From Marsupella aquatica (Eukaryota > Marchantiophyta), in assembly GCA_973895155.1 (NCBI GenBank), contig OZ316896.1, positions 4,526,001 through 4,590,000 on the forward strand: a stretch of 64,000 bases of DNA. Direction: 5' to 3'. Below the pieces are notes generated by a model. The model made no database searches. It saw nothing but the letters and a program-made list of their open reading frames with translations, and was not told where the DNA came from. A program made the translations under genes and the position numbers. Positions within the stretch are counted from its first letter, which is position 1. Every line of letters starts with the position of its first letter. Shown piece by piece: positions 34,073 to 42,678 of the stretch.

Positions 34073-34861
34073 CTGTACAAGACGGTCGTTCAGTGCTGGA
34101 ATTCCGCCGGAAATGTCAATCATAGCAGCACGGATCCCGGTAACTAGGTTACTTGTGGACGTCGGCTTGCGGAAGTCCATGTCAAATAACGACAAGACTA
34201 TCTCCCTACGGAATTTCTCAATTTGATCCGCGGCAAAATTAATTCCGTTTCCTTGACACAAGCACTTGGCGTATCTCAAGATAAACACACCACAACTGTG
34301 GCCGTCCCTCTGGTGAGGAATATCATTCCGATATATCCGTTCCCAACCTGAGAGATCCAAGTTGACACCAGTTCTCCAGCCAATTTCGTCGGCGTAGTAC
34401 TTCCCAACAATATCTAGCACCCCAGGATTTTGTCGATTATGAACTAGAGAATCTAGGTACTCCAGCCGTTTCTCCTTCGGATACAAGACTACCAATGACC
34501 AATGTTCTTTCACAGCATTGTGTACTGGAAAGACCAGTTTCTCGTATTCACTGATTTTTAGCGGAAACTCCTTTGTCCAAGCTGCTCTCTCCTCGTCGAA
34601 AATGGTAGGATCCATGGAGAGAAGCTCAAAATGGTGTGTTTGGAAGAATTTGACAAGGTCTGACTTTCCAACTCTATCGAGAATCAGTTCGAGAAAACTC
34701 AAATAAGCGTTAATTATATCATCGGTGAGCAACTCGCGCGGTCTCAGACACATCATATGTTTCCTCTTGATCGAGTGTTGTAAGAACTTGGTCAATAGCT
34801 CTTCCATATCCTTAGAAGGATCAAGGCATTGATCTATTCGACTAGCCAAATTTTCAAAAAA
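34073..34861 (-). CDS. Ulp1-family (C48) cysteine protease domain exon
   Basis: Ulp1/SENP enzymes cleave SUMO or related ubiquitin-like tags. The exon is 789 nt, bounded by tttttttgcag and the strong donor acag|gtaata, phase 0 at both ends. The catalytic set is complete: H in KEHWSLVVLYP, D in RLEYLDSL, Q and C in HQRDGHSCGVFILRYAKCL. The N-terminal helical part has RPRELLTDDIINAYLSFLE, usual for the family. Ulp1 domains are common in plant and fungal transposons. Here the exon is spliced to an upstream charged-repeat exon and a downstream FCP1-like exon, a fusion I have not seen described. The downstream intron carries a palindrome copy. Confidence 0.85.
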
Positions 34862-35013
34862 CTGCAAAAAACAGAGATTTCAGAACGCCTTCAAATAACG
34901 TACTGAGGTTGTAGCCTAAGGGTTGTAGCCTCATAAAACAGAAACAATAATAGATCAATAATAAAATAATGACATCTATAATAGAAACTTTAAGCTTATA
35001 GCTTGCGAATGAC

Positions 35014-36947
35014 CTTTGGATTGGGTGGATCCGGCCTTTTCGCAGCTGATCTCTTGGGTGCCTCAATTGCAACAACATCCTTCAGCCCTCCTCGAGACCG
35101 CAGTGATCGCTCCACTGGACCAGTTTGCGAAGGTTGGAGCGATGAGGCGGGAAGACCTTCAAATGGTTGTGGCATTTGATTCAAATATTCCACAATCTGG
35201 GAATCCGATTCCAAAATATCCAATGCCACAATTTCTGCGCGAGTCACCTCTGCAATATATCGGGGTCGAGACCACGAACCCGGTCGCATCAAGTCAGCTG
35301 TTAGTCTCTTAACGACTTGAGCCAAGTCTGGTGCCAAAAACGTTCCCAGGTCTTGCACTCGATTCTCGGAAAAGTGCACATTATTGATGATTGTCTCTAT
35401 TCTGGATGCAGTGGCAGTCTTCTCCTCGGTAATCAAAAGACCCTTCCAATATTGCAAAGCAAGGACTGCCTGGACTCGGAGCTGCTCCGGTGAATATTTA
35501 TTCCAATCATCCAACGAGACCGTACTTAAGGGTGGATCGTTAAATTCAAACTCCGGGCGAAGAAAATAGTCTAATATTTTCTTCTTAACTGCAACTGAGG
35601 GTGAAGAAGGCTTCTTCAAATTCAGCCTTATTTTCGGTAGACGTTGTGCCTCAGGAATAAGCGAAAGATCCTTGGCCCTCTCGGCCTCCTTCCTTGCTGC
35701 CTCCAGTCTTGCGGAATCCATCTTTTCTGCCTCCAACTTCTCCGCCTCCACCCTCTCTGGTCTTGCGGTCTCGTCCGCCATCCTCTCGGCCAGAAGCCTC
35801 TCAGCCGCCTCACTCTCCGCCTTGGCCCTATTTTCCTCTGTCACTAAAAGGACACTCGCAGCCTGGGCTTTCTCAGCCTGGGCTTTCTCAGCCTGGGCTT
35901 TCTCAGCCTGGGCTTTCTCGGCCTCCGCTTTCTGAGCCTAGGCTTTCTCGGCCTCCGCTTTCTCAGCCTGGGCTTTCTCGGCCTGGGCTTTCTCGGCCTC
36001 CGCTTTCTCAGCCTGGGCTTTCTTGGCCTCCGCTTTCTGAGCCTGGGCTTTCTCGGCCTCCGCTTTCTCAGCCTGGGCTTTCTCGGCCTGGGCTTTCTCG
36101 GCCTCCGCTTTCTCACCCTGGGCTTTCTGAGCCTCCGCTTTCTCAGCCTGGGCTTTCTCGGCCTCCGCTTTCTCAGCCTGGGCTTTATCAGCCTGGGCTT
36201 TCTCAGCCTCCGCTTTCTCAGCCTGGGCTTTCTCAGCATCCGCTTTCTCCGCCTGAGCTTTCTCGGCCTCCGCTTTCTCAGCCTCGGCTTTCTCCTTCTT
36301 CTTCGCGGCAGTTGCTTTTCTAGCTGTTGCCTTTTTCTTCTTAACCTCGTTCTTTTGAAGCTGCTCTTGCCGGGCCGCCTCTTGTCGGGCCGCCTCCTTC
36401 TTTTGAAGCTCCTCTTGCCGGGCCGCCTCCTGCTGGGCCGCTTCCTTCTTTTGAAGCTCCTCTTGCCGGGCCGCCTCCTGCCGGGCCTCCTCCAGCCTTG
36501 CCTCCTCCAGCCTGGCCTCCTCGTGCCGGGCCGCCTCATGCCGGGCCTCCTCCTACCGGGCCTCCTCCTGCCGGGCCGCCTCCTCCTGCCGGGCCTCCTC
36601 CTACCGGGCCTCCTCCTGCCCGGCCACCTCCTCTCTGGCCTCCTCCTTCTGGGCCGCCTCCTCTTGGTCCACCTCATGTCGAGGCTCATGTGTGGCTTCT
36701 TCATCAGAGTCCTCAGTGTCCTCGAAACCCTCCATCTCCTCGTCCTCTTCATCAGCGTCCTCAGCGTCCTTCATCTCCTCTCCGTCACTCTCTTCATCTC
36801 CTCTATTGTCGGAATCTCTGACGTCGTTCTGCGTATCGGTCATCCACTCTGGATCTTGGTCATTGACATCCCCATCCACGTCACCTTCCCCCTCACCATC
36901 CGCATCACCATTGCTCCCTGCATCCTCAACATTGAAGCCGCAGTCGA
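35014..36947 (-). CDS. acidic plus Glu/Lys/Ala/Gln-repeat exon
   Basis: This 1934-nt exon is one continuous frame interrupted only by three TAG codons (36601-36603, 36553-36555, 35938-35940). It starts with an acidic region (DDEESDGEEMKDAEDADEED-like), then RQEEA/LQKKEAA repeats, then about 28 pentapeptide units alternating EKAQA and EKAEA encoded by 15-bp repeats at about 35857-36294. It ends with a globular-looking part (YFLRPEFEFNDPPLS, QAVLALQYWKGLL, PKRSAAKRPDPPNPK). The repeats should form a long single alpha helix. Entry and exit phases (1 and 0) agree with the neighbouring exons. The product may be a spacer or scaffold in the fusion protein. Confidence 0.7.
35857..36294 (-). repeat. 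15-bp tandem repeat encoding EKAQA/EKAEA
   Basis: About 28 units of gcctgggctttctcR / gcctccgctttctcR (plus-strand reading) are arranged in mixed pairs. On the minus strand they give alternating charged pentapeptides. One unit has CTA in place of CTG, making an in-frame TAG where neighbours read CAG. Plus-strand frames across this tract (Leu-Ser-Gln-Pro-rich) are shadows. Confidence 0.85.
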
Positions 36948-37071
36948 CTTGATTTGAATAAAATCAGATCATTTGATAAGAATGACTCACGCGTGAAAAG
37001 AAATGTTATGAATGTCCACGCGCATGTTCGCGTGACGCAATAAAAAGTAAGAGGTTTCAAAAGTAACGTAC

Positions 37072-37393
37072 CTTGGATTGGCCCACTAGGGTACTCCGTT
37101 GGTCGAATGTACAATCGATCGGAATCTTCAGAGAGTGCATACTCTTGCAATAATTGATTACAAATATTATCAGGGATATGTTGTTCGTGGAGGACATCCA
37201 AAACATCAGCCCTGAGAGCAATTACGGATGGACGGTACTTCATTAATTTATCTATACAATTTTCTATACTAGCCCGTACTGGGTCAATCAATGACAGCGT
37301 TGTATCAATTGTCGCCGTGGTGTGTTGCAAGAAACAAGACAACTCCCTATGCGTTGCCACAGGGCAGTAATATTTTACATTGGATCCAGCATC
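37072..37393 (-). CDS. unrecognised exon of the inner-element gene
   Basis: The exon runs from acceptor ttttttacag to donor caag|gtacgt, 322 nt, phase 0 in and phase 1 out, matching its neighbours. It encodes YYCPVATHRELSCFLQHT, then IDTTLSLIDPVRASIENCID and LHEQHIPDNICNQLLQEYAL, mostly helical in appearance. I do not recognise the family. The downstream intron (36948-37071) carries a palindrome copy (acgcgcatgttcgcgtga). Confidence 0.6.
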
Positions 37394-37494
37394 CTGTAAA
37401 AAAAGCCGAAAATTAGTTCACAATATTAATTGAGAATATAATAATCTAAATAATCTTAAAATTGAAACCCCAAAATATAAATCTCAAAACTTAC

Positions 37495-38791
37495 CATTAA
37501 GCACTGGATCAAGTTCATTCCCTCACCGAAGCATATAGCCCATTCCCCACATTGGACGAATTGACTAACAATACTTTCAAAGAATGGAAGTATCTTTTCT
37601 GGGGAAGGTGTCGTGAACTCGTCGCTCTCTTCAAAATTGGATATTTTTTCAATCTGATATTTGGAGACCAATTGGAACTCGAGGGCTTGTGGATCGCCCA
37701 TTGGCCAAGCTATGAAAAGCGTAGGTTACAATAAGCTTCTTCTCCTTCGGCCTCCTCTGAATATAATGGCTATCGACAGCAACGTAGTGTGTGTACTTCC
37801 CTAATTCCCATTTGATTAAGTAAGACTCAACGGGAGAGGCTACAATAATAACCACATGGTGTGGTTTTGCCCCTATCTCGCTAGTAGCACAAAATAACCC
37901 CTCATAGAATGAGCAATTTGGCGGACACAAATCTCCCATTGATGAGGGATCAAAATAAATCAAGCTCGCAAGGTTCTTGTCTTCACGTATGATATAGTCT
38001 GCAAACCCAGCATTTTGTATATCCTGCAGGGATCGCAATTTCAGCCTCTCACCGACCGGCCGCACTAGTTGGTTTCCTTGACTATCAACTGATTTCTGTA
38101 TTCCTTCGACCAACCTGTAGAATATAGGGTCGATCTCCTTCAACAAATTATCATTACTAATATTTACATTTAAGCACTTCTTCAGATAACCACTCAATGC
38201 ATCTCTCAACTGCTTCAGCACCATCTTGTCGAGCTTAAAGCGATCAATCATTCCTTTGACCCGCAATTTCCGCGCTGAATCTGTCAGACTTTTCAGCTCC
38301 GTCCGGGTGGATGTTTCCCCGTTGAGTTTACTCAATAATAAAATCTCAAACTCAACTTTTATCTTCTTCTTTATACAGAATTGCTCCAAACTCATGCTGG
38401 TCGTTGACAACACTGAAGCCTCAGAGGACTTCCTTGCCTTCCCAGATTTCACTTTGATGCTTCGGTTTTTGAGTATAGACAGTCTTCCGCTCAACATATA
38501 TTCCGCTGCCTTTCGAAGAACCGAGTCTGAGCACCCTTGACAAGAACGGAACGTCTTCTTCAGAAGATGATAAGCACACGGATTATCCGCAATTTTGACG
38601 GCGTCCCTCTGTAAAATTCCGTTGTAAATTACAAGCTCTCCTGTCCTTGATCGTTCGTAGACCTCCATCCACTTCTTGAATGTTTCGTCCTCCATTGTAA
38701 AGAGAAACGGAGCCAATTCTCCAAATTTCATCATTTCGTTCTTCCCCATTTGAGCCTATGGGTAGACAAAACTCGTAGCTCTCATAAATAC
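37495..38791 (-). CDS. unrecognised exon, downstream partner of the ParB-like domain
   Basis: After acceptor tgtttttcag the frame reads MRATSFVYP-stop-AQMGKNE; the stop is TAG at 38756-38758. The main body (38749 down) is 350 residues and includes FEILLLSKLNGETSTRTELK, DSARKLRVKGMIDRFKLDKM, FADYIIREDKNLASLIYFDP and KPHHVVIIVASPVESYLIKW. Near 37715 the frame must shift by one to continue as IAWPMGDPQALEFQLVSKYQ and reach the donor atg|gtaagt at 37495. I know no family for it. The paired signs of decay (one TAG, one frameshift) suggest this copy is no longer fully coding. Confidence 0.55.
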
Positions 38792-38890
38792 CTGAAAAAC
38801 AATGGAAACATGACAATTCTAAGCTTGACGCGACCGTTCGCGTGACAAAAGTTTATACGATAATGTGATCGAAGAGGGTTATTTATATAC

Positions 38891-40129
38891 CTTCCAATTT
38901 GGATGACGATAATGTGATCCAGCCGCCCAAATGAGTTCCAGATATTACAACACTGTCGTACAATGGTGAGAAACTGTCCTTCTTCCATTGATGTTTGATG
39001 ATAGTGGTTCAGAGCTTTCGATAATCCCATCAAATGAACATTATTGTCGTTGTTGAGCGTTGCCCAAAACATTATAGCTTCTACAATACCGCAAGCGTCT
39101 CGTACAACTTGGCTGACTTTGTCGTCCTCGCTCAGCAATTTGTACGCCATTATTGTGTGCTGGCCTCCGAGTATCCAGAAATGACTGGTCATAATGTCCT
39201 CCTCCTTTGGCGATGAATCGCAGGGCATCCCATTGTAGTCGGGATCTCTGTCGGCCTCCGACTGAACCCACTTCATAGGGACTAAAAAGTAGCATCGCTT
39301 CTCGAACTTTATAGCCGAATGAGAGAGGAGTGAATTCTTTAGCCTATCTGTGTAATCCTGATTCCAGTCTCGGCACTTGATGTGGTCTGGTGCAAGATGA
39401 CAACGTGATGTCTCAACAAAAAATGACTTGCTGTTAAATATATTCACAGCACTATATTCTTTGAGGAAAGAATCGAACAGAGCCCCGACATTCGATGAGG
39501 TAATTACTTTCGGAAGATTCTCAGCCGAGTATACTTCAACCTTGCTCACTGGCGGGGCCTTTTCCAAGCGAAATCCCTGGTTGAAAGGAACTCTCTGGAA
39601 CTCAAGTACGTCAATAATGTATTGACAAATCAAATCTCCCGTTGATGCCTCTGGATCGGAAGGATATCCCACACTAGTAACCTTTTCCAAGGCGTGCCTT
39701 GCACCTAGAAGATCATCGATTCTGGGCTGATTGAAGGTTACATATTGCGTTTGATCCAAATAAATGCTTATTTTGTCTTCCTGCTGGTCGTCGCTGACTA
39801 GCAGAACCAATCCCTCTGTACACTCTTTAACTTTCATGTTCTTCTCAAAGAAACACCCGAGAATTTTTGATCTCTCCAAAACTGTAGCTTTATCATTTCT
39901 TGCCACCACAAGACGGACAGCCCCATTGCGAACGACTATTCCAAAATCGGATATCTCAGTCGATTCAAAGAGATGGATACTCTTTGTCTCCGTTGTTCTC
40001 TCTCTAATTGACTTTCCTCGATATGCAAGTATGGATGTCTCCGCGGGAGTCATTTTTGTCTTGGCTTTCTTTCGAGAAGCAGCTTTAGACGAGTCTCTTT
40101 TCCGCTTTGAGGTTCCGGTAGGATCCATT
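38891..40129 (-). CDS. protein with ParB-like GGQHT motif (tentative)
   Basis: The exon starts after tttgtctgtttcag with ATG two bases in and encodes a basic N-terminus (SKRKRDSSKAASRKKAKTKM), a probable nuclear signal. The central part has RDWNQDYTDRLKNSLLSH and CYFLVPMKWVQSEADRD. Then comes WILGGQHTIMAYKLLSEDDK, IVEAIMFWATLNNDNNVHLM and GLSKALNHYHQ, which resembles the ParB/sulfiredoxin fold (G-x-H-R type box followed by a short strand and an N-rich helix). The assignment is by eye. The end shifts to another frame (LIWAAGSHYRHPNWK) to reach the donor at 38891, so a one-base indel is likely. If ParB-like, it is the best candidate for binding the palindromes. Confidence 0.55.
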
Positions 40130-40203
40130 CTGAAACAGACAAATATTGAAAGTTAAACGTTTATTATAAAATACTAACACGCGCATGGTCGCGTCTTGCC
40201 GAA

Positions 40204-40734
40204 TTACATTTTAGGAACATTTATCCTGACCCAATCTTCTCGCTCATCTTCATCTAACCAAAACCAAAGGTTCCTAAACGTGTCAAGTTCAGATCCTTCA
40301 AATCCACCCAGAATGTCCAGCGGCGGGAGAGTTCTGATGGATTCTGTAAATCTTAATGCTACACTCCGTGAAGTCAAATGCCTTCGAAGCGATTCATATC
40401 CTGGTCTATCAGTGAAGTCGTAAGCTACCAAGGTGACCGTCGCCCATGCACTACTATAAGTAACTATGTGGCACCACTTCTTACTGACTGTTCGAATGGC
40501 GATCAAGTCCATGACCCAATTTTTAATCGCAGTATCCGACAAATTCCCAAGACAATGGAAAAACTCTTTGACTAATGGCCAAATATATTTCTCGACAATA
40601 TCATCCGGAAGACCGGGTATCAGGTCTTCAGCTTGACTCCATATCATGTTTCGGTTCATAACCTTTGCACGTGCAATGCGCTCCATCATCATTTGACGAT
40701 GAGATTTTTGATTCATGTCAAAGGACTGCAGCAT
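40204..40734 (-). CDS. F-box-like protein 1
   Basis: The 176-residue frame has an F-box-like start (DLIPGLPDDIVEKYIWPLVK) followed by WVMDLIAIRTVSKKWCHIVT, matching the leucine/proline start and the VSKxW..LV end of F-box domains. F-box proteins link substrates to SCF ubiquitin ligases. Its stop codon TAA overlaps a good donor (aat|gtaatt at 40208/40207) whose phase agrees with the next exon at 40129, so it may be spliced to the ParB-like exon rather than ending here. It is a paralogue of the two genes upstream. Only 13 bp separates it from the next frame. Confidence 0.6.
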   Translation of the reverse strand: MLQSFDMNQKSHRQMMMERIARAKVMNRNMIWSQAEDLIPGLPDDIVEKYIWPLVKEFFHCLGNLSDTAIKNWVMDLIAIRTVSKKWCHIVTYSSAWATVTLVAYDFTDRPGYESLRRHLTSRSVALRFTESIRTLPPLDILGGFEGSELDTFRNLWFWLDEDEREDWVRINVPKM

Positions 40735-40747
40735 AATATGGAAAAGA

Positions 40748-41335
40748 TTAAGAACAAGAACCTATCCAATAAGAACTGGGACCACCGAGATTCTGAGAAA
40801 ATCTACCAAACCTTTCGATTAGGATATCTCGTTCTTCCTCATCTAAATTCCTATATTTGTTCGTAAACAATGCGATTTCGTCAGAAGTAGTAGTCCCAAG
40901 AACAGATATTTCTGGAAGCATAGAAATATCCTGTCGAATAACTCGACAGACTGAGTCAAACTCCAACTCCTCAATTTCGGGTATGTTGTAAAGAGCATCA
41001 TTTGCGACATCGACAATCCGGTTTGCTTGTTTGAGGATAGCCCATAACCTTGTATTTGTAACTAAAAAGTTCCACTTCTTGCTACAAGCTCCAAGCCGAA
41101 TAAGGTCTCGGACCCTATCGATAACCAAATCGTTATCGAGGTATCGATATCCATGCAATCTTTCAATTGAAATAAAGTGTTCGTAGAGTATTGGCCAAAT
41201 GTTTGAAATGACCAAAATATCTGGTATTCCTCCAATGAGACTAGAGGAGGTTTCATCCAGCGTATCCCATATTGTTTTCTGTTTCTTTTCATGAGATGAA
41301 AGGAAATCTCGAGCCTCATTCAAAAGTTGGCTCAT
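40748..41335 (-). CDS. F-box-like protein 2
   Basis: A complete frame from ATG to TAA (195 residues) has SSLIGGIPDILVISNIWPIL and VRDLIRLGACSKKWNFLVTN, aligning with its two neighbours. The C-terminal half (ISMLPEISVLGTTTSDEIAL, EEERDILIERF) also aligns (LDILGGFEGSELDTF, EDEREDWVRI), so the three arose by tandem duplication. No C-terminal substrate-binding repeats are visible. It has no intron signals of its own. Confidence 0.6.
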   Translation of the reverse strand: MSQLLNEARDFLSSHEKKQKTIWDTLDETSSSLIGGIPDILVISNIWPILYEHFISIERLHGYRYLDNDLVIDRVRDLIRLGACSKKWNFLVTNTRLWAILKQANRIVDVANDALYNIPEIEELEFDSVCRVIRQDISMLPEISVLGTTTSDEIALFTNKYRNLDEEERDILIERFGRFSQNLGGPSSYWIGSCS

Positions 41336-41400
41336 CCTGCTTTTATCATATCACAAAACATTGTTAGAAGACATACGACGCGCTTCGTCACGTAAGTTAA

Positions 41401-41952
41401 CTAGAATTCCTTAAAAGCGTAGATGTCACCCTCAAGGTATCCAACTTTGTGGCATCTGACTGTAAATTTCCATTTTTCAAGAGGGTGAAGAGCATCGTAA
41501 GTCTTCGTGAAGAGTTCCCTAAGATCTCTGGACATTGACCCCATGAATTTAATTCTTGGGTATTTCTGGAAGAAACTTTGAACTGTCAATGAGAGAGACT
41601 TATTTCCGATCGGTTTAGTAGGATTTCCTGGGAAAGCCAAATCTAATAAACTCAACTTGATTACACCCAGAAGATAGGTATTCCCAACAAGGTGGCGCCA
41701 TCTGCGACACACCGAAGATAGTCCTACAAACTCATCCAATTCCTTTATTGAGAAATTTCCTGCATTAGCCGAGGAATTAAAAGTCTCTTGGATCCGAGGC
41801 CATATCAATTCCGCGACAATGAAATCTGGAAGCCCAGGTAGTAGTGTTTCAACAAATACAGAATATCCCGCAAGTAGACCATCTTGGCTTCTATCCAAAA
41901 CGTCAAATATTGGGCATAGATATCTGAAGCTCTCCAGACCAGGTTTGCCCAT
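41401..41952 (-). CDS. F-box-like protein 3
   Basis: This 183-residue frame (start 41952) has ETLLPGLPDFIVAELIWPRI and LDEFVGLSSVCRRWRHLVGN, the clearest F-box-like sequence of the three. The C-terminal part (YPRIKFMGSMSRDLRELFTK, HPLEKWKFTVR) aligns with the other two. It ends at TAG. The 65-bp gap to the next frame holds a degenerate palindrome (acgacgcgcttcgtcacgt), and a palindrome copy lies about 40 bp upstream of the start, where a promoter would be. Confidence 0.6.
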   Translation of the reverse strand: MGKPGLESFRYLCPIFDVLDRSQDGLLAGYSVFVETLLPGLPDFIVAELIWPRIQETFNSSANAGNFSIKELDEFVGLSSVCRRWRHLVGNTYLLGVIKLSLLDLAFPGNPTKPIGNKSLSLTVQSFFQKYPRIKFMGSMSRDLRELFTKTYDALHPLEKWKFTVRCHKVGYLEGDIYAFKEF

Positions 41953-41993
41953 GACTCTTTTCAGCCAAATGATATATCCCAGAGATTATTTTC

Positions 41994-42678
41994 ACGCGAC
42001 TGGTCGCGTCTACAAATCAGAATGCATAAACAATTCTTTGAGAGACTGATTTTTTTGGGTCACAATGTGAAATCATAAATGTTTCTTCGTCCTCTAACAG
42101 AACCAGTCAATGAGAGAGCAACCTCAGACGCGACTGGTCGCGTCAACTGAACCTAAACAACTATATTCATTGAACCTTCCTTGTGGAGATTTGGATATGG
42201 TACGCGCTCAGTAAATCTATCCTGTTTCCTTCTGACACGCGACTAGTCGCGTCAATTGGTCCTAAAAGGACCCTTACCTCCTCTAACAGAACCAGTCAAT
42301 GAGAGAGCAACCTCAGACGCGACTGGTCGCGTCAACTGAACCTAAACAACTATATCCGCTGAACCTTCCTTGTGGAGATTTGGATATGGTACGCGCTCAG
42401 TAAATCTATCCAGTTTCCTTCTCACACGCGACTGGTCGCGTCAACTGGTCCTAAAAGGAACCCCACCTCCTCTAACAGAACCAGTCAATGAGAGAGCTAC
42501 CTCAGACGCGACTGGTCGCGTCAATTGAACCTAAACAACTATATCCACTGAACCTTCTGTGGAGATTTGGATATGGTACGCGCTCAGTAAATCTATCCAG
42601 TTTCTTTCTCACACGCGACTGGTCGCGTCAACTGGTCCTAAAAGGAACCTCATAGTATTTTCACGCGACTGGTCGCGT
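41994..42678. repeat. palindrome array 1: three ~188-bp units
   Basis: Units begin near 42092, 42280 and 42469 (cctcctctaacagaaccagtc...). Each holds two copies of the palindrome, one followed by ..caactgaacctaaa and one preceded by ..tctcaca. Full copies lie at 41994, 42128, 42237, 42317, 42426, 42506, 42613 and 42663. Nearly all read ACGCGACTGGTCGCGT. The copy at 42237 (ACGCGACTAGTCGCGT) is a perfect palindrome. Confidence 0.9.

Noticed and set aside
35694-36821. Long plus-strand frames rich in Leu-Ser-Gln-Pro or Pro-Pro-Gly, and a minus-strand Arg/Pro-rich frame.
   Set aside because: They are other-frame readings of the 15-bp and RQEEA-coding repeats; the frame that connects to splice sites on both sides is the Glu/Lys/Ala/Gln one.
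32251-38758. A variant genetic code with TAG as glutamine as the main explanation.
   Set aside because: TAG ends intact genes in the same window (BRCA2, the DUF7869-like gene), one TAG lies at a leucine-like position, and the copy also has frameshifts; kept only as an alternative.
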